Part shown: positions 9,114-17,863 of the stretch, piece after piece
Numbering within the stretch: the stretch's first letter is position 1
Layout: the number at the start of each line of letters is the position of its first letter
Source of the DNA: an uncultured Anaerotruncus sp.
GTDB taxonomy: Bacteria > Bacillota > Clostridia > Oscillospirales > Ruminococcaceae
Reading direction: 5' to 3'
NCBI GenBank assembly: GCA_910586875.1
Contig: CAJUJI010000001.1
Location: 1 to 62,949 of the forward strand
DNA: 62,949 nt
Notes under the pieces: generated by a model
What the model saw: only the letters and a program-made list of their open reading frames with translations
What the model was told of the DNA's origin: nothing
The model's database searches: none
Translations under genes and position numbers: made by a program

Positions 9114-9377
9114 CTACAAACCTGCCATAATAGCAAACAGCCGGTGAATCAGATCGGTGAGTGTTGCCATCATCCAAGAGCCCGTCAACAGGAGCAGTAG
9201 CGAGATGGCCAGAACCTTTGGCACAAAGGTAAGCGTTTGCTCGTGTATCTGCGTTGCAGCCTGGAATACCGCCACCACAAGCCCAATCGCAATGCTGACA
9301 ATCAGCATCGGCGCAGCCAGTTTAAGCGCTACTAAAATTGCATCTTGAAAAACCGACATGACCTCCCCTTGTGTCAT
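9114..9377 (-). CDS. fliQ: FliQ, flagellar export gate protein
   Basis: 87 residues with two membrane helices and the FliQ loop motif FQAATQIHEQTLTFVPK. Four copies join FliP and FliR in the export channel. I kept the first ATG because MTQGEVM matches the usual FliQ opening. A second ATG at 9359 also has a strong GGGGAGG just upstream, but it would trim the first helix. Confidence 0.95.
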   Translation of the reverse strand: MTQGEVMSVFQDAILVALKLAAPMLIVSIAIGLVVAVFQAATQIHEQTLTFVPKVLAISLLLLLTGSWMMATLTDLIHRLFAIMAGL

Positions 9378-9426
9378 CCTTCACCATCCCTTCTCATTTC
9401 TTTTTATAAAAGTGCCTTGCCGCTTG

Positions 9427-10239
9427 CTAGTAGTGGAAACCGCTTGCCAGATTGCCTAACAGCAACCCCCAACCGTCCACCAATACAAACGTCATAATCT
9501 TAAACGGCAGCGCAATTGTCGACGGCGGCAACATTACCATACCCATCGACATCAGGGTACTTGACACTACCATGTCAATAATCAAAAACGGAATAAACAG
9601 CAAAAAACCAATCAGAAACCCGCGCTTGAGCTCGCTTGTGATAAACGACGGCACAACAATTTCCAAGCCCAGCTCGGTCAAATCCTCTGGCAGCGTAATT
9701 GCCTCCTCCACAGGACGGTTGTTGTTTGCAATCGTCAAAAACAGGTTGATATCATCGGTATAAACCTGTTTGATCATAAACTCCTTGAGCGGCCGTATCC
9801 CTGCTTCCACCGCCTCAATCTGGGTCAGCTCACCGGCCCGATACGGCTGATAAGCAACCTCGTTAATCTGCATGAAAACAGGGGACATCACAAACATTGT
9901 CAAAAACAATGCAAGCCCAATCAACACCTGGTTTGGCGGAGACTGCTGTGTTCCCAGCGCATTGCGCAGAAATGAAAGCACGATAATGATGCGGGTAAAG
10001 CTGGTCATCATCATCAGGATAGAAGGCGCAAGCGCAAGCAAAGTAACTGTAAACAGCATATCCAGCAACCCATAGGAACCACCGGCCTCACCGCTGCCTA
10101 AATCGAGTGTAATTGCCGGCGCAGCACTTACATGCAGCGCAAAGCAGACAACCAGCAACACCCCTGTCACCACCGCGGAGACCAGAAACCGTTTGAGCTG
10201 CCGTTTCAGGATACGCTTTTTCTCTTGTACCTTCTCCAT
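9427..10239 (-). CDS. fliP: FliP, flagellar export gate protein
   Basis: 270 residues. An N-terminal basic and hydrophobic stretch ending HVSAAP looks like a signal peptide, as in other FliP proteins. Family motifs follow: ALAPSILMMMTSFTRIIIVL and LFLTMFVMSPVF, with a C-terminal hydrophobic pair. Five copies form the base of the export channel. The ATG directly abuts the fliO stop codon (10239/10240). Confidence 0.96.
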   Translation of the reverse strand: MEKVQEKKRILKRQLKRFLVSAVVTGVLLVVCFALHVSAAPAITLDLGSGEAGGSYGLLDMLFTVTLLALAPSILMMMTSFTRIIIVLSFLRNALGTQQSPPNQVLIGLALFLTMFVMSPVFMQINEVAYQPYRAGELTQIEAVEAGIRPLKEFMIKQVYTDDINLFLTIANNNRPVEEAITLPEDLTELGLEIVVPSFITSELKRGFLIGFLLFIPFLIIDMVVSSTLMSMGMVMLPPSTIALPFKIMTFVLVDGWGLLLGNLASGFHY

Positions 10240-10617
10240 CTACGAATCCTTCTTGTTCTTTCGCGTAATCCCCCAACCCTTTTCCACCGTATCCCGCAGG
10301 ATGGTGGAAAAGTGCAGGGCGTTTTCCTCTTTGCCGGCTTCCTGTGCAAAAAGCGTTGCGTCCAGCTCCTCCAGCTTTTCGATGTGATGTGCAGTAACGC
10401 CCAACAGCAGCACCCTGCCGGCCGTCCTAATCAACAGCAACGACCGATCCGGCCCCAGCATTACACGGTCTAGCACCTCCACCTTGCTGCTGCCGCACTG
10501 TATAACCGACATCCGCCCGCTTAGGTAACGGGTACAGAAATACGCGAGCAGCAGCACGAGGAAGAACATCCCCAGCATCCCTGCCACCGATGCAATGCTT
10601 TTCACCTGTTCTGGCAA
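10240..10617 (-). CDS. fliO: FliO/FliZ-type flagellar biosynthesis protein
   Basis: 125 residues with a single N-terminal membrane helix (MLGMFFLVLLLAYFCTRYL) and a small cytoplasmic beta domain (VEVLDRVMLGPDRSLLLIRTAGRVLLLGV). FliO helps FliP assemble. Length, topology and position between cheY and fliP all fit. The Bacillus equivalent is called FliZ. Sequence conservation in the family is low, so the call rests partly on context. Confidence 0.88.
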   Translation of the reverse strand: MPEQVKSIASVAGMLGMFFLVLLLAYFCTRYLSGRMSVIQCGSSKVEVLDRVMLGPDRSLLLIRTAGRVLLLGVTAHHIEKLEELDATLFAQEAGKEENALHFSTILRDTVEKGWGITRKNKKDS

Positions 10618-10640
10618 TTACAGCGCCATCCTTTCCGGCA

Positions 10641-11003
10641 TTAACCGAGAATTTTTGAAACGGTCTGCAAAATACGGTCTGGCTTAAACGGCTTGACGAT
10701 GAAGTCGATTGCACCCAGCTGGATTGCCTGTACAACCATCGCTTCCTGGCCCATTGCAGAGCACATAACAACCTTAGCCGCCGGATCGTTTGCTTTGATC
10801 TCCTGCAACGCCTCGATTCCATCCTTGTTCGGCATTGTAATATCCATGATGACCAATTCCGGATGCTCCTTCGCATAGGTATCAACCGCCTGCTGTCCAT
10901 CTCCAGCTTCGATCAGGTTGGTATAGCCAGCCTTTGTCAGTGTGTTCTTAATGGTCATCCGCATAAATGCGGCGTCGTCTACAAGCATAATCTTCTTGTC
11001 CAT
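10641..11003 (-). CDS. cheY: CheY, chemotaxis response regulator
   Basis: 120-residue single receiver domain. Acidic pocket D9-D10, phosphoacceptor D54 in VIMDITMP, S82 in MCSAMG and K104 in FIVKPF are all in place. Phospho-CheY would bind FliM and FliY at the motor; CheC and FliY would remove the phosphate. It lies between fliY and fliO, the usual Firmicutes position. Confidence 0.96.
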   Translation of the reverse strand: MDKKIMLVDDAAFMRMTIKNTLTKAGYTNLIEAGDGQQAVDTYAKEHPELVIMDITMPNKDGIEALQEIKANDPAAKVVMCSAMGQEAMVVQAIQLGAIDFIVKPFKPDRILQTVSKILG

Positions 11004-11069
11004 GCAAAATTCTCCTTTAATTTATGTTGTTTGACTAGTATCTATGCAAGCTTTTGGCATTTATGCCAA

Positions 11070-12416
11070 TTAGCCCATATTCTCCTTCAGGCTCTCAAGC
11101 AGCTCTTTTGTACCGACAATCTCGGTGATACGCACACCGAAGTTATCATCGATTACCACCACGTCACCGCGGGCGAGCAATCTGCCATTCACCACAATAT
11201 CTACCGGAGCACCCGCCTGCTTGTTCAGCTCGATAACGGTACCCTGTCCAAAATCAAGGATATCCTTAATTTTGCGTTTTGCCTGCCCAATTTCTACCGT
11301 CACATCCAACGAAACGCCCATCAATAAATCCATATTTGCACCGGTTGCAGGGCTATCGGTCTGCTGCATAGTGAATTGTGGGAACTGGGTATTCTGTACA
11401 TTAACCTGTGGGCGCGGTGCAGCTGCCTGCTGCTCTGGCGGCACCCCATATCCCGGGTAAGGCGGCATCGGATAATAGCCATAGGGCGGGTACCCATACG
11501 GCGGCATCTGTCCATAGGGCGGATACCCTCCTGCCATCTCGCCACCCTGGGGCGGCTGTGGATAGCCCGCAGGCGGTGGTGCCATTCCCGGCACTCCTGG
11601 CTGTGGTGGCATCTGCTGTGGCTGCTGCGGCTGTTGTGGTGCCGCAGGCGCGGGGGCTGGCGCAGGAGCAGGTGTGGCCGCTGGGGTAGGCGCCGGCGCG
11701 GCAGGAGCAGGGGTCGGCGCTGGCGCAGGGGCTGGTGCGGGCATCGGCTCAGGCACCGTCTCGATGCTGCTGATCTCCTCCTCTTGCTGTCCCATCACCT
11801 GGTTGACCATATCGCGCACCAGTTCACAGGTCATGATGCTCACAAAGTCACTATCCATCACGCCGTCAATGACAATATGGAAGGAAACCGCAACAATTTC
11901 GTCGCCTTCCTGCACACCGACTGCTTCGCGGTAGCTACCCTCAGAATCAACCACCGACGCCACCGGCGTGGAGATATTGACCACCCTGTTTAAAAATTGA
12001 GAGAGAGCCGTAGCTGCCGCGCCCATCATCTGGTTCATAACCTCACAGGCGGCACTCATGCTCAGCTCGTCAAAAACAAAGTCGTCGCTCGGCTCCTCAT
12101 CGTTGCCCATCAGCAGGTTTAGGATAATCTGCATATCCCGCTGACGGAAAATCATCACATTATTGCCGGAAATTCCCTCTACATATTGGATCTTGACCAG
12201 CACAGCCGGTTCCATCATACTGTAATCCAGACTATGGAACTGTCGCAGCGTCACGGTCGGGGTCGAGATGATCACCTGGCGGTCCAGCAGGCTGGAAATT
12301 GCCGTTGCAGAGGAACCCATGCTGATATTCAGGATCTCGCCAATGGTATCAATTTCCAGGCTGCTCAACAAGCTTTCCGACTCTTGGGCCTCCTTCTGAA
12401 CCATTTCTTCACTCAT
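11070..12416 (-). CDS. fliY: FliY, C-ring switch protein with CheC modules
   Basis: 448 residues. Residues 20-200 hold two CheC-like motifs (EILNISMGS and EVMNQMMGA), known in this family for CheY-P phosphatase activity. Residues 360-445 are a FliN/SpoA domain (MGVSLDVTVEIG). In between, about residues 221-355, is a very long low-complexity linker: first PAPAPAPTPAPAAP-type, then QQPQQPQQMPPQP, then Gly/Tyr/Pro repeats such as PPYGYPPYGYYP. Bacillus FliY has a shorter linker, as I recall. I do not see the N-terminal CheY-binding peptide that FliM carries. Confidence 0.93.
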   Translation of the reverse strand: MSEEMVQKEAQESESLLSSLEIDTIGEILNISMGSSATAISSLLDRQVIISTPTVTLRQFHSLDYSMMEPAVLVKIQYVEGISGNNVMIFRQRDMQIILNLLMGNDEEPSDDFVFDELSMSAACEVMNQMMGAAATALSQFLNRVVNISTPVASVVDSEGSYREAVGVQEGDEIVAVSFHIVIDGVMDSDFVSIMTCELVRDMVNQVMGQQEEEISSIETVPEPMPAPAPAPAPTPAPAAPAPTPAATPAPAPAPAPAAPQQPQQPQQMPPQPGVPGMAPPPAGYPQPPQGGEMAGGYPPYGQMPPYGYPPYGYYPMPPYPGYGVPPEQQAAAPRPQVNVQNTQFPQFTMQQTDSPATGANMDLLMGVSLDVTVEIGQAKRKIKDILDFGQGTVIELNKQAGAPVDIVVNGRLLARGDVVVIDDNFGVRITEIVGTKELLESLKENMG

Positions 12417-12436
12417 GTATTTCCCTCATTTCCCGA

Positions 12437-13414
12437 TTACTCGATAACTTTATTCAGCTTGATCGCTTTTTTCTTTTTCACCTCGCCCAGCTTTGCGCTG
12501 AACCAGGGGAGCCCATCCAACATAACGCTGACATCCTCATGAATGCCTTTTGTTAAGGGAATAATATCCTCCGGCTGAAGCTGAAGAATGTCCTTCAGGT
12601 CCATTTGAAAGGTGTCAAAAATCGCGTTAATTTTCAGATCGGTGTCACAAACCGTCTGCAAAATCAGCTCCTTGCGCGCCTGCTCCTTATCTGGATCAAA
12701 GCGCTTGTTGCCGCGCGTGTAACGGACGCTGAATTTGTCAATCACTTCCTCCAGATTTTCCGCGGGGATACAAATACTCATAGTACTTGCCAGCGGCCCA
12801 ATCTTGATGTCCATGATAACAATTACCACAACATCCTCTGGCGCAAACACCTGCAACAGCCGTGAGTTGGTTTCGATGCTGGTCAGCTCGGACTCCAGCT
12901 CCAGGTAGTTGTTCCAGGTATCGCCGAGCTTCTCAATAATCTTGCCAATTACATTATGCAGGATTGCAAGCTCAATTTCGGTATAATCACGGGTGAGGTT
13001 ATAGGTCTCCCCCGAACCGCCCAGCAGCCGGTCTATCAGATAAAAGCCCAGAGAGGTGGAGAAATCCACCATCAGCGTCGCTTCGCTGTAATCTCCTTTG
13101 GGGCGAAAGCTGGTCATTCCAATCAGCGCATTGTCCGGCAGCGCATTATTATACTCAAAGTATCGCTGCTCCTCGATCTGCACCACCTGCACCTCACAGG
13201 AGGTACGCAACATCCCGGAAAGGTACGGCGCAAGCACCCGCGAAAAGGTTTCATGCAGACCATCCAAAGTTTTCAGCTGTTCTTTGGTAAACTTTTTCGG
13301 GGATTTAAAGTCATATTCCTTGGCCTTTGGGGTATCGTCCTCAACGGCAACGCTGCCGCTGCTCATTTTTTGGAGTAGCGCATCTATTTGGCTTTGTGAT
13401 AATTGCTCTGCCAT
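12437..13414 (-). CDS. fliM: FliM, flagellar motor switch protein
   Basis: 325 residues. The N-terminal CheY-P binding peptide is clear (LSQSQIDALLQ). The CheC-like middle domain and a C-terminal SpoA/FliN domain (LQLQPEDIIPL, then PWFSAKLGEVKKKKAIKL) follow. FliM links FliG to FliY in the C-ring and receives the CheY-P signal. It precedes fliY by 20 bases. Confidence 0.96.
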   Translation of the reverse strand: MAEQLSQSQIDALLQKMSSGSVAVEDDTPKAKEYDFKSPKKFTKEQLKTLDGLHETFSRVLAPYLSGMLRTSCEVQVVQIEEQRYFEYNNALPDNALIGMTSFRPKGDYSEATLMVDFSTSLGFYLIDRLLGGSGETYNLTRDYTEIELAILHNVIGKIIEKLGDTWNNYLELESELTSIETNSRLLQVFAPEDVVVIVIMDIKIGPLASTMSICIPAENLEEVIDKFSVRYTRGNKRFDPDKEQARKELILQTVCDTDLKINAIFDTFQMDLKDILQLQPEDIIPLTKGIHEDVSVMLDGLPWFSAKLGEVKKKKAIKLNKVIE

Positions 13415-13433
13415 CTTAAATCAGCTCCTCCTC

Positions 13434-14471
13434 TTAACCTTCTGCATCGCTGCCCTCGGGCGCTGGGGGCTCCGTCTGCGTATCTGGCGCAGCGGACTGT
13501 GCGCCCTCATCTGGGGTCTGTGGCGCAGCAGGCGGCTGTGCATCCGGCGCACTCGACACAGCAGATTGTGCATCCTGATTCTCCAAAGCCGCTGCATCGT
13601 CCGCCGGCTCGCCGCCATTCGGCTCGGTTAGTGTATCAATCGAGCCACTATTTGGAAATTGCGATGGATCGAACAGCTCAAAAAATTCCTTGAGCGCCGC
13701 ACCGTCAGAAGTATCCGCCAGAACATTATTGTTGCTTACAATCACCATGTCTACACGGCGATTCTGCTCGCGTCCTTCAATCGTGTTGTTGTCAGCAATC
13801 GGATAGTTTTTGCCGTAACCAATCGGGCGCAGCTTGGTTGGTGCAAAGCCGCTCTTTTCTTCCAGATAAATTGCGATATTACCTGCGCGCTCGCTCGAAA
13901 GCAGCCAGTCAGACACCTGGTAATACTGCCCATTCGGCACCGCCGCAGTATGGCCGTTAATCATAACCACCATAATTTCACTTTCCACCGCATTTAAGCA
14001 CTCGCCAACAAAGTCGAGCAGCTCATGTGCCTCTGCGCGGACAGTCGAGCTATCCGGCATAAAGAAGATGTTGTTTTGGAAGCGGATATTCACTGTATTT
14101 TCGCCGCTTTTAGAAACCTCTACCGAATCGCTCATCTCGTGGGATTCCGCATAGCTTTTTAAATACTCGTACAGCTCATTAAAACTGGCGGGCATCTGCT
14201 TGTCGGTCATCTCCAACGTTTCTCCCACCGGTGTTGTATCACCCATCGCATTCGCGAGCTCATCGCCCTTATCGTTTGCGTTGATGACCACCTGTGCTGT
14301 ATCATCGCCTGGGTTGGAAAGCGCTTTAACCAAATACTCCCACTTCTCCGCATCGACCGACGACATGCTGAACAGCAGCACAAAGAAGGTCATGAGCAGT
14401 GTTACAAGGTCGGAGTAGGTATTCATCCAAGCGCCGGTATTGACTTCTTCCTGCTGTTTGCGTTTCGCCAT
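13434..14471 (-). CDS. motB: MotB, stator protein with a long acidic tail
   Basis: 345 residues. One membrane helix after a basic N terminus carries the proton-conducting aspartate (D21 in NTYSDLVTLL). The plug region and an OmpA-like peptidoglycan-binding domain follow, with the motifs INGHTAA, LSSERAGNI and GREQNRRVDM. The last 90 or so residues are an unusual low-complexity tail rich in Glu, Ala, Pro, Asp and Gln. MotB pairs with MotA encoded just upstream to form the torque unit. No fliL lies between motB and fliM. Confidence 0.95.
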   Translation of the reverse strand: MAKRKQQEEVNTGAWMNTYSDLVTLLMTFFVLLFSMSSVDAEKWEYLVKALSNPGDDTAQVVINANDKGDELANAMGDTTPVGETLEMTDKQMPASFNELYEYLKSYAESHEMSDSVEVSKSGENTVNIRFQNNIFFMPDSSTVRAEAHELLDFVGECLNAVESEIMVVMINGHTAAVPNGQYYQVSDWLLSSERAGNIAIYLEEKSGFAPTKLRPIGYGKNYPIADNNTIEGREQNRRVDMVIVSNNNVLADTSDGAALKEFFELFDPSQFPNSGSIDTLTEPNGGEPADDAAALENQDAQSAVSSAPDAQPPAAPQTPDEGAQSAAPDTQTEPPAPEGSDAEG

Positions 14472-14492
14472 GATTCTCCCCCGCTTTCCATG

Positions 14493-15305
14493 TTATTTGT
14501 CGCCTTCGGCGGGAGCGCCCGGCAGCCCCTTCTTCATCAGGTAGCCCGGAACCAACTGCATCAGCTTTTCCTGGATAAACTTCGGGTTATCGCCGGCCTG
14601 TATCGCCTGCACCCCTTCTGCAATCAGCATCTTACACAGATACTCCTCATTATGCCGTATTTTCAGTTTGGTAGAAATCGGCGTATAAATCGCGTTGGCC
14701 AAAATACTGCCATAGAAGGTGGTAACCAACGCCAGCGCCATTGCCGGTGCGATTGCATCCGGGTCGGAAAGCTGTTTTAACAGGTTAACAAGTCCCATCA
14801 GCGTACCGATCATACCATACGCCGGGCCATACGCCGCGCCCTGGTCATAAAATGCACGGTCCTGTGCGTGGCGCTCGTCCAGATAATCCAGCTCGGTTTC
14901 GAGCAGCGTTTTTACCTTTTCAGGGTCGACCGCGTCCACCACCAGCATCATACTGCTTTTCAGGAACGGGTCCTTGGTCTCCTCCAGCTTCGCCTCCAAC
15001 GAAAGCAAGCCGTTGATACGCGCCTCGGTCGCCAGCTCGACCATCTGTGCAATATACTCCGCCGGCTTATATTTAGTCGGGAAAAAGATAATTTTCAGAT
15101 GCTTCGGAATTTTCAGAAAAACGTTGCCTGGGTTTGAGACCATCAGCGCCGCGTTTACGCCGCCGATAACAATGAGCAAACTGGGAACATCAAAAAAGTT
15201 CTTCAGATTTGTCCAAATAATGCCCATCGGGTCCGCGTTGAAGGTGATGCCGAACAGCATCATTATTACAATTAAAATCCAGCCTAATAGCGACATTAAA
15301 TCCAT
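14493..15305 (-). CDS. motA: MotA, stator protein
   Basis: 270 residues with four membrane segments: two near the N terminus and two near residues 150-205 (YGMIGTLMGLVNLL and the helix after it). The large cytoplasmic loop, residues about 85-145, contains ELATEARINGLLSLE and DPFLKSSMMLVVD and is the family's FliG-contacting region. The tail carries CKMLIAEGVQAIQAGDNP. The stator couples ion flow to rotation. The loop and tail are the parts echoed in the small protein at 25746-26192. Confidence 0.96.
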   Translation of the reverse strand: MDLMSLLGWILIVIMMLFGITFNADPMGIIWTNLKNFFDVPSLLIVIGGVNAALMVSNPGNVFLKIPKHLKIIFFPTKYKPAEYIAQMVELATEARINGLLSLEAKLEETKDPFLKSSMMLVVDAVDPEKVKTLLETELDYLDERHAQDRAFYDQGAAYGPAYGMIGTLMGLVNLLKQLSDPDAIAPAMALALVTTFYGSILANAIYTPISTKLKIRHNEEYLCKMLIAEGVQAIQAGDNPKFIQEKLMQLVPGYLMKKGLPGAPAEGDK

Positions 15306-15343
15306 ATGCTTACCTCATCCTCTACAACAGGTACTATTGTGTT

Positions 15344-15550
15344 TTATCGATCGTCCGCCTCGTCGTACTCCCGGTAGAGTCTGCGACGAAATGCAACGAT
15401 CTTTTCGATAATCTCTGGCAGCTTTTCACGTACAATATGTAGACTGCCATTGCTCATAAGAATGGTAGTATCTGGATTTTCCGTCATTGTCTCGATCAGG
15501 TCACTATTCAGGGCAAACCGTTCGCCCCGCAGCTTGGTTAAAATAATCAT
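15344..15550 (-). CDS. flbD: FlbD/SwrD family flagellar protein
   Basis: 68 residues with the family opening MIILTKLRGERFALNSDLIE and the core TENPDTTILMSNGS. This short family sits next to flgE and motA in many Firmicutes; the Bacillus member SwrD is reported to raise flagellar power. Here it lies between flgE and motA, as expected. Confidence 0.92.
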   Translation of the reverse strand: MIILTKLRGERFALNSDLIETMTENPDTTILMSNGSLHIVREKLPEIIEKIVAFRRRLYREYDEADDR

Positions 15551-15595
15551 GGCCCATTCCCCTTTCTATCTGTCCTGTCTGAATCGATAGTTTAC

Positions 15596-15668
15596 GCAGG
15601 TAAACAGGCATAGCAACTCTCTCTATGCCTGCTTACCTGCGGCGGCGACCGCCGCCATCGGTCGCCGC
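15596..15668 (-). other. two intercistronic hairpins between flgE and flbD
   Basis: Arms 15596-15613 and 15623-15640 pair at 17 of 18 positions around a nine-base loop. Arms 15642-15650 and 15660-15668 pair perfectly over nine bases. They lie just after the flgE stop codon on the transcribed minus strand and have no U-run. I read them as an mRNA stabilising or processing element protecting the 3' end of the hook message. Confidence 0.6.
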
Positions 15669-15675
15669 GCTGCTG

Positions 15676-17355
15676 TTAACGCTTGAGGTTGATAAGCTCC
15701 TCAAGCATGGTGTCCGAAACGGTAATGATACGCCCGTTGGCCTGGAAGCCGCGCTGGGTGGTAATCATGTCGGTAAATTCCTGCGACAGGTCCACGTTGG
15801 ACGTTTCCAGCGCACTGTTTTTGAGCGCGCCGGTGCCATCCTCACCAGGTACCGCGTAGGAAGGCTTGCCGGAGTTCTCGGTCTCGGCAAAGTAGCTGTT
15901 ACCGCTGGCCTGAAGGCCCTTTGCGTTATCGAAGTTCGCAAGGTCGATACGGCCGATGGTCAGCTTACCGGAAGCGTGGCTCGCGGTGATGACACCGTTT
16001 GCGCCAATCGCAATACCGGTCAGGTTCATGATGGTCTGCGGGCCGCCCTCGGTGCCGCCTGCCAGCAGGAACGACTTGCTGCTCAGCCCCAGATTGCCGG
16101 ACGGCTTCTGCGGGGATGCTGCGCCTAGATGAAACGCTGTTGTAAAATTAGTATTGATGCCTGTAACATTACCATCATTATCCTTATCTAGTGCAGTAGA
16201 TGGTATCCGCAACGTAATTGTATTATTTGTATCAGTTCCACCTGTTTTGGTTAACAATACACCTGCACTGCCAGTCAATTGAGCTGCTGATAAATTATCA
16301 ACCTCCCATGTACCGTTTGCACCTGTTGCCGTTACCTTATAAGTTCCCTGGGTTGTTCCAGCAGCAACGACCAATGTCATATCTCCACTTCCATCAAACG
16401 AGCTTCCAACTGACCGATATACAACACCTAGGTCCTTTGCATTCACAGCGCCCGCCGTAGCTGGTGCTGTTAGCTCAATTTTACCGCCAGTCGGACCATT
16501 ATCAGGATTGATAATCTGTGAGCCTGTTAGTACACCCTCATATGCACCGCCATCACCGGCTGCTCCAAGCACCGGAGCAGGGTCCATCACAATGCTGAAT
16601 TCGCCGCCCGGATGTGGGGTACCACCATTTGCCTCTGTAATCTTCTGGTTCACCAGCCCAACAAAAGCATCAAAGGAAGTAAACTCCGCAAGCGGATTGA
16701 CCTTCACGCTGATGTTGGTGCCATCCATAATGACATTCAAATCCTGTCCGGCAGGCATTTCGGTATCCAGCGAGAAGTTAAACTGCACATTGCCTGCGCT
16801 GCTGTTATTGGTCGCAGAAATGGTTACATCGCGGTCATTGATTGTCTCGGTCTTTGTGCCGGCCGCCGGAGTCAGTGGGTCAATTTTGAACTGAATTTTC
16901 TCCTTGCTCGGCGCCTTGCCGACGACGCTCGGCCCCTGGGTGCCCAGCACGAAATAGCCGTTGCTGTCCAGCAGGTAGCCGGTAGTCGGGTCGACGTCCA
17001 GCATACCAGCCTTGGTGTAGAAGATGTTGCCATCGTTGTCCATAACCTGCAAAAAGCCCTCGCCGGTAATACAGACGTCCAGCGGGTTGCCGGTTGGCGT
17101 CATGGAGGACTGGGTCATCAGCAGGTCTACGCTGGAAATATTTGCGCCGTAACCGATTGCAGAGGGGTTCACACCGCCTCGTGTAACCGTACCAGCGGAA
17201 GCGTTGCGGATGTTCTGGTAATACATATCGCGGAAGGTCGCACGGCTGGATTTAAAGCCGTAGGTGTTGACGTTCGCGATGTTGTTACCGATTACGTCCA
17301 TACGCTGTTGGTGTGCTCTCATACCGGCCACGCCGGAAAACATGGATCTAACCAT
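15676..17355 (-). CDS. flgE: FlgE, flagellar hook protein
   Basis: 559 residues from the ATG at 17355, which follows an AAGGAGA site. A longer in-frame start at 17415 would add 20 residues that do not fit the axial signature MVRSMFSGVAG, so I rejected it. The motif VIGNNIANVNTYGFK is near the N terminus, and VDLSQEFTDMITTQRGFQANG is at the C terminus. The middle, encoded by about 16130-16560, is clearly more AT-rich than its flanks and corresponds to the surface-exposed hook domain. The gene is bracketed by hairpins on both sides. Confidence 0.95.
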   Translation of the reverse strand: MVRSMFSGVAGMRAHQQRMDVIGNNIANVNTYGFKSSRATFRDMYYQNIRNASAGTVTRGGVNPSAIGYGANISSVDLLMTQSSMTPTGNPLDVCITGEGFLQVMDNDGNIFYTKAGMLDVDPTTGYLLDSNGYFVLGTQGPSVVGKAPSKEKIQFKIDPLTPAAGTKTETINDRDVTISATNNSSAGNVQFNFSLDTEMPAGQDLNVIMDGTNISVKVNPLAEFTSFDAFVGLVNQKITEANGGTPHPGGEFSIVMDPAPVLGAAGDGGAYEGVLTGSQIINPDNGPTGGKIELTAPATAGAVNAKDLGVVYRSVGSSFDGSGDMTLVVAAGTTQGTYKVTATGANGTWEVDNLSAAQLTGSAGVLLTKTGGTDTNNTITLRIPSTALDKDNDGNVTGINTNFTTAFHLGAASPQKPSGNLGLSSKSFLLAGGTEGGPQTIMNLTGIAIGANGVITASHASGKLTIGRIDLANFDNAKGLQASGNSYFAETENSGKPSYAVPGEDGTGALKNSALETSNVDLSQEFTDMITTQRGFQANGRIITVSDTMLEELINLKR

Positions 17356-17387
17356 ATGAAAATAATCTCCTTCTAAGCTGGAACCGC

Positions 17388-17413
17388 GGGGCTTCTCGGT
17401 CGATCGAAGCCCC
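17388..17413 (-). other. hairpin in the flgE leader
   Basis: GGGGCTTC (17388-17395) pairs with GAAGCCCC (17406-17413). It lies about 30 bases upstream of the flgE start on the minus strand. Together with the two hairpins after flgE it would bracket the hook cistron. Confidence 0.5.
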
Positions 17414-17435
17414 ATTGACCTCCGTTAAGGTCCAG

Positions 17436-17828
17436 TCAAACAATTACGGTTCCGTTAATATTGGTGATTGCGTTTCCTTTCAGCTCCGCGCCGCCCAGTG
17501 TGGTGATAACCTTGCTGTTTTTGACGCTCACAATAAACGCGGTGCTGTCCACAAGAATTAACGTGTTATCCAATCCCTTTTCCCGAGCAATCCGCACCCC
17601 TTCACTAAGCCGCTCCAGGCTGCTGCTGTTCAGGTCAATACCGCGTTCCTGCACACGTGCCGCCGCATGGCCCGAAAAGGAAAGTGTGCCTGTTTTCGCA
17701 ACCTGCTCATCCAATACCTGGCGAAAGGTTGCCTTGCCGGTTTTCGGGGCGGAGTTCGGTTGGGCGGCTGTGGGATTACCTGTGACAATCGGTAAATTCA
17801 GCCTGCTTTGCAATAATAGATTGTCCAC
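17436..17828 (-). CDS. flagellar operon protein (TIGR02530-like)
   Basis: 130 residues with the typical mid-region FSGHAAARVQERGIDL and C-terminal NSKVITTLGGAELKGNAITNINGTVIV. Proteins of this type are found between flgD and flgE in many Firmicutes; their role is not established to my knowledge. The first 30 residues are variable and polar. It is soluble, with no signal or membrane segment. The flgD-this gene-flgE order supports the assignment. Confidence 0.85.
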   Translation of the reverse strand: MDNLLLQSRLNLPIVTGNPTAAQPNSAPKTGKATFRQVLDEQVAKTGTLSFSGHAAARVQERGIDLNSSSLERLSEGVRIAREKGLDNTLILVDSTAFIVSVKNSKVITTLGGAELKGNAITNINGTVIV

Positions 17829-17863
17829 AACTCCCGCTCCCTTCTGTCTAAATTCTCGCCGGT

